From: Thermoleophilaceae bacterium
Lineage (GTDB): Bacteria; Actinomycetota; Thermoleophilia; Solirubrobacterales; Thermoleophilaceae
DNA length: 40,259 nt
Reading direction: 5' to 3'
Assembly: GCA_025928265.1 (NCBI GenBank)
Contig: JAICJV010000020.1
Span: 1 to 40,259 of the forward strand
Part shown: piece after piece, positions 30,027 to 37,526 of the stretch
Position numbering within the stretch: position 1 is the stretch's first letter
Layout: each line of letters starts with the position of its first letter
Program-made: the position numbers and the translations under genes
The notes under the pieces: model-generated
Databases searched by the model: none
What the model saw: the letters and a program-made list of their open reading frames with translations, nothing else
What the model was told of the DNA's origin: nothing

Positions 30027-31081
30027 TGCTCCTCCGCGTCGATGGTCAGGCCGATCAGCACGGGCTCGGGCACCAACCGTACGCCGAACTCGCGCTCCAC
30101 CCCGTCCGCGATCTCGCGCGCCAGGGCGAGCAGCTGCGCCGCCGTGGCGCCACCACGGTTGGTGAGCGCGAGCGTGTGCTTCGTCGAGAGCGATACCGGA
30201 CCCGGGCTGCCGTAGCCGCGCGCGAAGCCGGCGCGCTCGACGAGCCATGCCGCCGAGGTCTTCACGCGGCCGTCGGCTTCGGGCCAGGCGGGCGGCTGCG
30301 TGCCGTCGCCGAGCAGTTGCTGCGCGCGCTCGCGGAGGCGCTCGAAGTCCGCTTGGTCGAGGATCGGGTTCGTGAAGAACGAGCCGGCCGACACCGAGTC
30401 CGGGTCGGCGGGGTCCAGCACCATCCCCTTGCGGCGCCGCAGGTTCAGCACCGCCGCGCGGACGTCTGCGAGCGGAGCGGTGGCGCCTGGTTCCACTCCC
30501 AGCTCGCGCGCCAGCTCCGCGTAACGGATCGGCCGTGAGTCGGGCTGAGCGTCGAGCGCGTAGGTCACCGCCAGCACCACCCAGTGACCGGGGTCGCGCT
30601 TGAACACGCTCGACCTGTACGAGAAGCCGCAGTCGGCGGGCTCGAGCTCCTTGATCTCGCGGGCTCTGCGGTCGTATACCCGCACGCGGGTGATGGTCTC
30701 GCTCACCTCCTGGCCGTAGGCGCCCACGTTCTGGATCGGCGTCGCGCCGACGGATCCGGGGATGCCGGAGAGGCATTCGATGCCGGCGAGGTCGTTGTTC
30801 ACCGCTCGCTCCACGAAGGGGTCCCAGGGCTCGCCCGCCTGCGCGGTGAGCGTGCCGCTCCCGTGGTCCTCGACGCCGCGGGTGAGGATGCGGACGACGG
30901 TACCCGGGAAGCCGTCGTCGGCGATCACCACGTTGCTGCCGCCGGCCAGCACGAGCAGCGGCTCGTCCCGGCCGTCCGCGTCCTTGACTGCGGCCACCAC
31001 GTCGTCCTCGGTGCGCGCCTCGATCATGTTCGCGGCGGGACCGCCCAGCCGCAGCGTCGTGAGTTCGGAGAGCAGGCTCAT
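30023..31081 (-). CDS. murB: UDP-N-acetylenolpyruvoylglucosamine reductase
   Basis: MurB of 352 residues, the FAD- and NADPH-dependent enzyme that reduces UDP-GlcNAc-enolpyruvate to UDP-MurNAc in peptidoglycan synthesis. TTLRLGGPAANMIEA is the N-terminal FAD entry, LAGGSNVVIADDGFPG the FAD loop, and SGIPGSVGATPIQNVGAYG the isoalloxazine-binding segment. Catalytic groups lie in SYRSSVFK (Arg), SAGSFFTNP (Ser) and VPEPVLIG (Glu). The length and the YRSS segment suggest the type-I form. It is divergent from a phosphoesterase with a 22-bp gap, and translationally coupled to an MBL-fold protein by an ATGA overlap. The ATG at 31081 begins the canonical N-terminus. Confidence 0.95.
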   Translation of the reverse strand: MSLLSELTTLRLGGPAANMIEARTEDDVVAAVKDADGRDEPLLVLAGGSNVVIADDGFPGTVVRILTRGVEDHGSGTLTAQAGEPWDPFVERAVNNDLAGIECLSGIPGSVGATPIQNVGAYGQEVSETITRVRVYDRRAREIKELEPADCGFSYRSSVFKRDPGHWVVLAVTYALDAQPDSRPIRYAELARELGVEPGATAPLADVRAAVLNLRRRKGMVLDPADPDSVSAGSFFTNPILDQADFERLRERAQQLLGDGTQPPAWPEADGRVKTSAAWLVERAGFARGYGSPGPVSLSTKHTLALTNRGGATAAQLLALAREIADGVEREFGVRLVPEPVLIGLTIDAEEQ

Positions 31082-31089
31082 GCGTCGCT

Positions 31090-31095
31090 TAGCAT
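31090..31095 (+). promoter_or_regulatory. Candidate -10 box (TAGCAT) for metallophosphoesterase 2
   Basis: TAGCAT lies 8 nt before the GTG at 31104 within the 22-bp divergent gap, consistent with a near-leaderless start. The murB start is only 9 nt to the left, so the promoters overlap. Confidence 0.35.
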
Positions 31096-31103
31096 GCCGC
31101 GCC

Positions 31104-31694
31104 GTGCAACTGCTCGCGTTCAGCGACATCCACCGCGACCTCGACCAGGCACGCCGGATCGCGTCGATGGCCGTGGATGCGGACGTGCTCGTGGCGGCCG
31201 GCGACTTCGGCTCGGTGCACCGTGGCGTGGAGCAGCTGATCGACATGCTCGTTGTGGTCGAGACGCCGACGGTGCTCGTGCCCGGCAACAACGAGACCGA
31301 CGACGAGCTGCGCGAGGCGTGCGGCGGCTGGAAGGCCGCGACGGTGCTCCACGGGGCGGGCATCGAGATCGACGGCGTGTCGTTCTGGGGCCTGGGCGCC
31401 GGGATCCCGACCACGCCCTGGCCGTGGAGCTTCGACCTGACCGAGGAGGAGGCGGAGGCGGCGCTGCAGTCGTGCCCTGCTGATCTCGATGTCCTGGTGC
31501 TGCACTCGCCGCCGCGCGGGTTCCTGGACGGCGACCGGTCGCTCGGGAGCGAGGCGCTGCTGCGGGCGATCGAGCGGGTGCAGCCGAAGGTTGCCGTGTG
31601 CGGGCACATCCACGAGTGCGCCGGGCAGGAGGCGCAGGTCGGCGCGACGCGGCTGTTCAACCTGGGGCCGCGGGGGATGTGGATCGAGGTCTGA
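31104..31694 (+). CDS. Metallophosphoesterase 2 (GNNE variant)
   Basis: A 196-residue calcineurin-like phosphoesterase. The motifs are SDIHRDL (D8, H10), AAGDFG, VPGNNETDDEL, LVLHSPPRGFLD and CGHIHEC. The third motif reads G-N-N-E where the family normally has G-N-H-D/E, replacing the His that serves as general acid; activity may be reduced or restricted to particular substrates. The gene begins with GTG at 31104, divergent from murB, and ends 33 nt before the convergent AsnC-type regulator, with a heptamer repeat between. It is shorter than the other phosphoesterase in this window and of a different subgroup. No substrate can be named. Confidence 0.87.
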   Translation: MQLLAFSDIHRDLDQARRIASMAVDADVLVAAGDFGSVHRGVEQLIDMLVVVETPTVLVPGNNETDDELREACGGWKAATVLHGAGIEIDGVSFWGLGAGIPTTPWPWSFDLTEEEAEAALQSCPADLDVLVLHSPPRGFLDGDRSLGSEALLRAIERVQPKVAVCGHIHECAGQEAQVGATRLFNLGPRGMWIEV

Positions 31695-31704
31695 CCCCCC
31701 ACCT

Positions 31705-31727
31705 CTGCCTTCTGCCTTCTGTCTTCT
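31705..31727. repeat. Heptamer repeat array C (CTGCCTT x2, CTGTCTT), ending at the AsnC stop codon
   Basis: CTGCCTT (31705-31711), CTGCCTT (31712-31718) and CTGTCTT (31719-31725) run into CTCTACG, which contains the stop codon of the minus-strand gene (31728-31730). The array shares period and lead sequence with arrays A and B. Confidence 0.75.
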
Positions 31728-32165
31728 CTACGCCTGCGGCCGCCCCACCAGCTGCGACAGCACCACCTGCGACCGCGTCCGCTCCACCGGTCCCTCGCGC
31801 TGGATCTCCATGATCACGCGCTCGAGGTCGGCGTTGTCGCGCGTGCGCACGCGCGCGATGGCGTCGGGCTCGCCGGTCACGCTCCACGCCTCCACCACCT
31901 CGGGGTGACGATCGAGCGTTCGCGCGACCTCGTCGAGCAGCGTTCCCGGCGCGAAGAAGAGCTCGACCAGCGCCTCGGTGCTCGACCCGAGCGACGCGTG
32001 ATCGACGACCGCGGTGAAGCCCCGCAGGGCGCCCGCCGCCCGCAGCCGGTCGACGCGCCGCTTGACCGCCGGCGCCGACAGGGAGACGTGCTTCCCGATG
32101 TCCCCGTACGGCCGGCGCGCATCTTCGACCAGCAGCGCAACGATTTGTGCGTCTAGCGCGTCCAT
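31728..32165 (-). CDS. Lrp/AsnC-family transcriptional regulator
   Basis: A 145-residue regulator. The N-terminal HTH (LDAQIVALLVEDARRPYGDI; SLSAPAVKRRVDRLRAAG) is followed by the RAM ligand-binding domain (ALRGFTAVVDHASLG; VVEAWSVTGEPDAIARVR). Such proteins sense an amino acid and form octamers that bind phased sites. It is divergent from a DUF6421 gene that is followed by a threonine aldolase gene, so an amino-acid-related ligand is likely. A TAATGT box lies 5 nt upstream of its ATG, indicating a leaderless transcript. The 72-bp intergenic region contains two 17-bp direct repeats spaced 21 bp apart, a natural site for this kind of protein. Confidence 0.93.
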   Translation of the reverse strand: MDALDAQIVALLVEDARRPYGDIGKHVSLSAPAVKRRVDRLRAAGALRGFTAVVDHASLGSSTEALVELFFAPGTLLDEVARTLDRHPEVVEAWSVTGEPDAIARVRTRDNADLERVIMEIQREGPVERTRSQVVLSQLVGRPQA

Positions 32166-32170
32166 TCGTC

Positions 32171-32176
32171 ACATTA
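32171..32176 (-). promoter_or_regulatory. Candidate leaderless -10 box (TAATGT) of the AsnC-type gene
   Basis: On the minus strand TAATGT ends 5 nt before the ATG at 32165. The overlapping CAATAAT gives further A/T content in an otherwise GC-rich region. Confidence 0.4.
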
Positions 32177-32183
32177 TTGTGCA

Positions 32184-32221
32184 GAATCGTTACGAAGCGG
32201 CGTTGAATCGTTACGGAGCGG
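32184..32221. promoter_or_regulatory. Phased direct repeat: two 17-bp sites 21 bp apart, candidate regulator operator
   Basis: GAATCGTTACGAAGCGG (32184-32200) and GAATCGTTACGGAGCGG (32205-32221) differ at one base. Their spacing is 21 bp, close to two helical turns, so both face the same side of DNA. They occupy the spacer between the AsnC-type gene and the DUF6421 gene, immediately upstream of that gene's -10 box. Confidence 0.75.
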
Positions 32222-32225
32222 TCCG

Positions 32226-32231
32226 TACGCT
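32226..32231 (+). promoter_or_regulatory. Candidate leaderless -10 box (TACGCT) of the DUF6421 gene
   Basis: TACGCT ends 6 nt before the ATG at 32238, with no ribosome-binding site between. The phased repeats end 4 nt upstream of it, covering the -35 region. Confidence 0.5.
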
Positions 32232-32237
32232 TTCGAT

Positions 32238-34349
32238 ATGTCCTTTCACGCCCAGCACCCGCCGGTCGCGCGAGTCCTGTTCGACGAGTCGCACAGCGAG
32301 GCGTGGACGATCCGGCCGGACATCGCGCGCGAGATGCAGCCGTCGCATCCGGCCGACTCCTCGTACGCGCGCGCGGCCGATGCACTACGGGCGCGCAGTT
32401 TCGCTGTCGAGGCGCACGCCACCGGCCCGCTCGGCGCGGCCGCGCTCGACGGCGTGTCCGTGCTGGTGATCGCGCACCCGTCCGAGGCGAGGTGGGAGCG
32501 CACCGTCCCGGGCTCGGGGCCGCCGCGGCTGTCGCCGGACGAGCTCGATGCCATCGAGACCTGGGTGGCCGCCGGCGGAGGCCTGTTCCTGCTGGCCGAG
32601 GAGGAGCAGGAGAAGTACGGCAACAACCTCGCGGAGCTGGCGGGGCGATTCGGCATCGGGATCGCCAACGACGTCGTCTCCGACTACGAGCACAACCACA
32701 ACGCGCCGAGCTGGGTCCTGGCCGAACTGGCGGAGAGCAGGCCGGGCACGGGAGCCGACGTCCTCGCGCGCGTGCGCGAGGTGTGCTTCTACCGCGGCAC
32801 CACGCTCGCCCCCGACGGTCGGGCGCGGGTGCTCGCGCGCACGCACGGGAGTGCATCGTCGCCGTACGCCGCGCTGCTCGCCGTGACCGAGCACGGCTCC
32901 GGGCGCGTGGCCGTCCTCGCCGATTCCGACCTGTTCGGCGACGACTGCATCGGCGACCTGGATCACGAGGCGCTGTGGCTCGACCTGGTCCACTGGGTCG
33001 CGGAGCCGTCGCTGGCGCAGGCCGTCCGCGCGCCGCGTTCCGAGGCAGCGGCCGACCCACACTGGGCCGCGCTGAAGGCAGCCACCGACGCGCTGCGACT
33101 CATGCAGGAGCCCGACGGCTCCCTCGAGCACGACCATCACGACGGCGTGGTCGCGGGCGGCCATGTCGAGACGATGATCGACGCGATCGAAGGCCTTGCG
33201 CCGCGGTTCCGGCACGAGGCCGACTACCTCGACGCGCTCGTCGGCGATCTCCGCTCATGGTCGGCGAACGGCTTCCCCGTCCCCGACTTCGGCCGCTCGC
33301 TCGAGCTGTTCCGCCCGGATCTCCACCGCGCGGACGGCATCGAGCACCTCGTCGTGTTCCCGATGTACCTCCAGAACGCGTCGCGCGACAAGCGCTTCGA
33401 GGCGCTCATCGTCCGCGTGCCGTGGCCGGAGTGGCTCGCCCAGCTGGAGAGCACACGCTACGACAACCCCAAGTTCGTGCCGGTCACGTTCGTCGAGAAC
33501 ACCGCGGGCTACGACTCCGAATGCGCGGTGCTGTTCCCCGAGACGGTCGCGGTCGCCGTGCGGCCGGCGGAGAACCACTTCGGCGGCATCTTCTGCGACC
33601 GCGAGTCGGAGCGCTTCCGGCGCGTGACCTCGAAGGCCTCCGGCATTCTCGGGCTCAACCTGCCGGCCGACGCCTCGGCGCTGCTGCGCTCGGAACGCCT
33701 GTCGCGGGAGGCGTACATGCTGTGGGACCTGATCCACGACCGGGCCCACAGCCACGGCGACCTGCCGTTCGACCCGTTCATGATCCGCCAGCGGATGCCG
33801 TACTGGATGTACTCGCTCGAGGAGCTCCGTTGCGACCTCACCGCGTTCGCCGAGGCCGTAGATCTCGAGGCCGGCGGCTTCGCGTTCGCGCGCAACGTGC
33901 AGTACGCGATCCTCTTCGACCGCCTGTTCCGCTTCCCGGTCACTGGGGCGCGGGTGCGCAACTACGACGGGCTCGGCGGCCAGCTCCTGTTCGCGTACCT
34001 CCACAAGCACGGCTTCCTGCACTGGACCGACAACCGCCTGACGATCGAGTGGGATCGCGTGGCCGACGGTGTCGTCGCGCTGCGCGAGGCGGTCATGGAG
34101 CTCTACCGCTCGGGCATCGATCGCTCCAAGGTTGCGCAGTGGATCGCCGCTCACGACCTGGTGTCGACCTACGTGCCGGCGACGACGTCGTCGAAATGGC
34201 GCGCCGGCGAGCGGCCGCTCAGCGACGAGAGCGACCCGAAGCAGTGGCTCGAGCTGGTCGAGCCGGACGAGTTCCCGCTGTCGATGTTCTACACGCAGCT
34301 CCAGCAGAAGCTCGAGCCCACGCTGAAGCCGGCCGCGGCGGCCGCGTAA
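32238..34349 (+). CDS. DUF6421-family protein with N-terminal class-I-amidotransferase-like domain
   Basis: A 703-residue protein. Residues 1-250 have the ordering of DUF4350/ThuA-like flavodoxin-type folds: VARVLFDESHSEAWTI, VSVLVIAHPSEARW, LDAIETWVAAGGGLFLLAEEE and VAVLADSDLFGD. Residues about 265-700 match the actinobacterial DUF6421 family, including HDHHDGVVAGGHVETMID, YDNPKFVPVTFVENTAGYDS, LIHDRAHSHGDLPFDPFM and MYSLEELRCDLTAF. His/Asp clusters suggest metal binding, but no known active site is recognised. The gene is leaderless, divergent from an AsnC-type regulator through a shared 72-bp region, and is followed 13 nt later by a threonine aldolase gene, so a role in amino-acid or peptide turnover is likely. 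The reaction is unknown. Confidence 0.85.
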   Translation: MSFHAQHPPVARVLFDESHSEAWTIRPDIAREMQPSHPADSSYARAADALRARSFAVEAHATGPLGAAALDGVSVLVIAHPSEARWERTVPGSGPPRLSPDELDAIETWVAAGGGLFLLAEEEQEKYGNNLAELAGRFGIGIANDVVSDYEHNHNAPSWVLAELAESRPGTGADVLARVREVCFYRGTTLAPDGRARVLARTHGSASSPYAALLAVTEHGSGRVAVLADSDLFGDDCIGDLDHEALWLDLVHWVAEPSLAQAVRAPRSEAAADPHWAALKAATDALRLMQEPDGSLEHDHHDGVVAGGHVETMIDAIEGLAPRFRHEADYLDALVGDLRSWSANGFPVPDFGRSLELFRPDLHRADGIEHLVVFPMYLQNASRDKRFEALIVRVPWPEWLAQLESTRYDNPKFVPVTFVENTAGYDSECAVLFPETVAVAVRPAENHFGGIFCDRESERFRRVTSKASGILGLNLPADASALLRSERLSREAYMLWDLIHDRAHSHGDLPFDPFMIRQRMPYWMYSLEELRCDLTAFAEAVDLEAGGFAFARNVQYAILFDRLFRFPVTGARVRNYDGLGGQLLFAYLHKHGFLHWTDNRLTIEWDRVADGVVALREAVMELYRSGIDRSKVAQWIAAHDLVSTYVPATTSSKWRAGERPLSDESDPKQWLELVEPDEFPLSMFYTQLQQKLEPTLKPAAAAA

Positions 34350-34362
34350 CCTGCCTCGCCGC

Positions 34363-35394
34363 ATGGGCGGCAGCTTCGCGAGCGACAACTACGCCGGCGC
34401 GCTCCCCGAGGTGATCGACGCGATCGCGGCGGCGAACTCGGGCCACGCGCCCGCGTACGGAAACGACCAATGGACCGCGCGCGTCGAGGAGCGCTTCCGC
34501 CACGAGTTCGGCGCCGACAGCGACGCCTACCTCGTCTTCAACGGCACCGGCGCGAACGTGGTGGGGCTGCGCGCGCTCACGAACCCGTGGGACGCCGTGA
34601 TCTGCGCCGAGACCGCCCACCTGAACGTCGACGAGGGCGGCGCGCCCGAGCGCATGGGCGGGATCAAGCTGCTCACGGTCGCGACGCCCGACGGGAAGCT
34701 CACGCCCGAGCTGGTCATGCCCAAGCTGGTGCGCTTCGGCGACGAGCACGCGGTCCAGCCCAAGGTCATCTCGATCACGCAGTCGACCGAGCTCGGCACC
34801 GTCTATACGCCGGACGAGATCCGCGCGCTCGGCGATCTCGCACACGAGCAGGGCCTTCTGCTGCACGTCGACGGATCGCGACTCACCAACGCCGCCGCCG
34901 CGCTGAACGTCCCGCTGCGCGCGATCACCACGGACGTGGGTGTGGACGCGCTGTCGTTCGGCGGCACGAAGATCGGCCTCGTGCTCGGCGAGGCGGTCGT
35001 GCTGCTGCGGCCGGGCCTGGGCGAGGGCGTCGAGTATCTGCGCAAGCAGTCGATGCAGCTCGCCTCGAAGATGCGCTTCCTGGCGGCCCAGTTCGACGCC
35101 CTGCTCGAGAACGAGCGCTGGCGCCACGCCGCCGAACACGCGAACGCGATGGCGCGCCGCCTGGCGGAAGGGGTCGCCGGCGCCGCCGGCGTCCGCGTCA
35201 CCCAGAGCGTCGATGCGAACGCCGTCTTCGCCGTGTTGCCCCTGGAGGCCACGAAGAAGCTCCAGGAGCGCTGGCGCTTCTATGTCTGGGACGAGGCGAC
35301 CGGCGAGGTTCGGTGGATGTGCTCGTGGGACACCGCGGCTGACGAGGTCGATGCGTTCGCGGCCGACGTGAGGCAGGTCGCGTCGCCGGCATGA
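34363..35394 (+). CDS. Threonine aldolase-like (beta-eliminating lyase) PLP enzyme
   Basis: A 343-residue fold-type I PLP enzyme. FASDNYAGALPEVIDAI is the typical N-terminus, NGTGANVVGL the cofactor-phosphate loop, HVDGSRLTNAAAAL carries the aspartate and arginine, and the PLP lysine is in LSFGGTKIGL. HLNVDEGGAPER is the conserved His loop that stacks on PLP in this family. The enzyme cleaves L-threonine or allo-threonine to glycine and acetaldehyde, or related beta-hydroxy amino acids. The ATG at 34363 lies 13 nt after the DUF6421 stop, so both are on one mRNA under the AsnC-type regulator. Substrate specificity cannot be set from sequence alone. Confidence 0.92.
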   Translation: MGGSFASDNYAGALPEVIDAIAAANSGHAPAYGNDQWTARVEERFRHEFGADSDAYLVFNGTGANVVGLRALTNPWDAVICAETAHLNVDEGGAPERMGGIKLLTVATPDGKLTPELVMPKLVRFGDEHAVQPKVISITQSTELGTVYTPDEIRALGDLAHEQGLLLHVDGSRLTNAAAALNVPLRAITTDVGVDALSFGGTKIGLVLGEAVVLLRPGLGEGVEYLRKQSMQLASKMRFLAAQFDALLENERWRHAAEHANAMARRLAEGVAGAAGVRVTQSVDANAVFAVLPLEATKKLQERWRFYVWDEATGEVRWMCSWDTAADEVDAFAADVRQVASPA

Positions 35395-35429
35395 CCGCCC
35401 GAACTGGCGCGCGCGCCTAAGCGGACGGT

Positions 35430-35435
35430 TACCAT
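35430..35435 (+). promoter_or_regulatory. Candidate -10 box (TACCAT) for the secreted hydrolase
   Basis: TACCAT would give a leader of about 32 nt before the ATG at 35475, with a purine-rich AGGGGG stretch as ribosome-binding site. Confidence 0.35.
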
Positions 35436-35474
35436 GCCCGCGCCCGAATCGACCTGGCAGGGGGTTTTCGACGC

Positions 35475-37505
35475 ATGCACGCAGTTCCTCGGCTCGCGAG
35501 GCTGACGCTGACCGCCACGGCTTGCGCATTCGCGCTCGTCGCAACCGGCACCGCGGTCGCCGCGCCACCACCGGACAACGCGAAGTGGTCGCAGGACTAC
35601 ATCCACGAGTCCGACGGCACCACGCTCCACGCCGATGTGCTGCGCCCCAAGAACCTCCCGGACAACGTCAGGACGCCGGTCATCCTCTCGATCGGCCCCT
35701 ACTTCAACCACTCGGGCCAGACCGGCCCGGCCGGTCCGGTCGAGGACACGCCGTACAACCCGGCCCCCGCGGACGGCCCCTCCGATCGCTTCTACGACTA
35801 CATCAACGGCACGCACCTGCTCGACAAGGGCTACACGTGGGTGCAGGTCGACCTGCGCGGCTTCGGCGGCAGCAGCGGCTGCCTCGACTGGGCGGGACCG
35901 GGCGAGCAGGCCGACGTGAAGGCGGCCGTCGAGTGGGCCGCGTCGCAGCCGTGGTCGACCGGGAAGGTCGGCATGTACGGCAAGTCGTATGACGCAGTCA
36001 CCGGCCTGATCGGCATCGTCCAGCAGCCGAAGGGCCTCGCCGCGGTGGTCTCGCAGGAGCCGGTCTACGACCTGTACCGCTACCTGTACATGAACCGGAC
36101 TCGCTACCTGAACTCGCTCGCGACCCCGGCCTTGTACGACGCGATCGCCGGCACGCCGGGCCCGGCGAACGATCAGCTCGCCTACAACTTCAACTCGATC
36201 AACGACACGGCGCGTCCCGGCTGCCCGGTGTTCAACTGGGCCGACCAGCAGAACTCCGATCACAGCGCGGCGTACTGGAAGCCGCGCGACCTGATCAGCG
36301 GCCTGCACGGAAAGAAGACGCCGTGGTTTCTCACGCAGGGGCTGCTCGAGAACAACACCAAGCCCGACGGCGCGGTCGACGCATTCAACGCCGAGTCCGG
36401 CCCGAAGCGCGCGTGGTTCGGCATGTGGGACCACGTCCGCGGCAACGACACCGACGCGACCGGCCGCCTGGCCATGGGTCGCAAGGGCTGGTTCGACGAG
36501 ACGATGCGCTTCTACGACCAGTACCTGAAGGGCGTCAAGCCGTCGGTGCAGGACCCGCCGATCGTGGTGGAGACGAACGACGGCAAGTGGCGCCCGGAGA
36601 TGAGCTGGCCGCCGCGCGACGCGTTCGACTCCACGGCCGCGCTGAAGCCCGGCAGCTACAGCGACGACGGCCAGAACAACGGCTCGGGTGACGGCGGCAC
36701 GCCGCCGTACGGCCTCGGCATCTGGACGTTCTCGCCGAAGTTCGACCACGAGGTGCGGCTGTCCGGCACGCCGCGCGTGACCGTCAACACCGACGGCGCG
36801 TCCGGGGACAACCTGTACGTGGACGTCTACGACGTCGGGCCTGACAACAAGGCCACGCTGTTCAGCCGCGGGGCCTACCTGCTGCAAGGGCCTGGAACGG
36901 TCTCCTTCGACCTCTACGACCAGGACTGGGTGTTCCCGGCCGGCCACCGGATCGGAGTGCTCGTCACGGGCGGCCAGGCCGAGTGGTGGAACCAGCCGCC
37001 CACGGGCGACCAGGTGACGGTGCACTTCGCGTCGCTCACCCTCCCCTACCTCGCCTGCAAGCGCACCCAGACGACGCAGGGCGACCCGTCGATCCGGCTC
37101 GAGGACTACATGAAGAACGCGCCGTTCGACGTCGACCCGGCCACGATCGCGGCAAACACCTCGGGTAGCTTCCCGATTCCCGCCGCGCTCGCCGACTGCG
37201 GCAAGTCGGTGGTCGCGAAGAAGTGCGTCGACCGGCGCAAGTTCAGCTTCCGCATCCACCAGCCGAAGCACGGCCGGATCACCCGCGTGACCGCCTATGT
37301 GAACGGGAAGCGGAAAGCGGTCAAACGCGGGCACAGGGTCAAGCGCTTCACGCTCAAGCGGCTGCCGAAGGGCGTGTTCACCGTGCGGATCGTGGCCAGA
37401 TCGAACAAGGGACAACGCACCGTGAGCGTGCGCAGGTACCGCGGCTGCAAGAAGAGCAGGCCACACACCAAGGTGCACAAGCCACACAGGCGCAAGCACC
37501 GTTAG
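35475..37505 (+). CDS. Secreted S15 peptidase/CocE-type alpha-beta hydrolase
   Basis: A 676-residue secreted hydrolase. Signal peptide 1-30 (ARLTLTATACAFALVATGTAVAA). The alpha/beta core runs from about 45 to 345; the nucleophile is Ser171 in MYGKSYDAVTGL, where the family usually has G-x-S-Y-x-G, so the second Gly is replaced by Asp-Ala. The Asp lies in LENNTKPDGAVDAF and the His in MWDHVRGND. A jelly-roll C-terminal domain (about 345-560) follows, as in X-Pro dipeptidyl-peptidases and CocE. The last ~90 residues are an extra very basic tail ending KPHRRKHR, possibly wall-binding. It may be an X-Pro peptidase, acylase or esterase. The following P450 gene starts 21 nt later. Confidence 0.88.
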   Translation: MHAVPRLARLTLTATACAFALVATGTAVAAPPPDNAKWSQDYIHESDGTTLHADVLRPKNLPDNVRTPVILSIGPYFNHSGQTGPAGPVEDTPYNPAPADGPSDRFYDYINGTHLLDKGYTWVQVDLRGFGGSSGCLDWAGPGEQADVKAAVEWAASQPWSTGKVGMYGKSYDAVTGLIGIVQQPKGLAAVVSQEPVYDLYRYLYMNRTRYLNSLATPALYDAIAGTPGPANDQLAYNFNSINDTARPGCPVFNWADQQNSDHSAAYWKPRDLISGLHGKKTPWFLTQGLLENNTKPDGAVDAFNAESGPKRAWFGMWDHVRGNDTDATGRLAMGRKGWFDETMRFYDQYLKGVKPSVQDPPIVVETNDGKWRPEMSWPPRDAFDSTAALKPGSYSDDGQNNGSGDGGTPPYGLGIWTFSPKFDHEVRLSGTPRVTVNTDGASGDNLYVDVYDVGPDNKATLFSRGAYLLQGPGTVSFDLYDQDWVFPAGHRIGVLVTGGQAEWWNQPPTGDQVTVHFASLTLPYLACKRTQTTQGDPSIRLEDYMKNAPFDVDPATIAANTSGSFPIPAALADCGKSVVAKKCVDRRKFSFRIHQPKHGRITRVTAYVNGKRKAVKRGHRVKRFTLKRLPKGVFTVRIVARSNKGQRTVSVRRYRGCKKSRPHTKVHKPHRRKHR

Positions 37506-37526
37506 CCGGTCTGCCACGATGGGGCG

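Noticed and set aside
32303-34414. Second long plus-strand frame inside the DUF6421 gene
   Set aside because: Shifted frame of the real gene, with Arg/Pro/Gly-rich translation and no recognisable motif.
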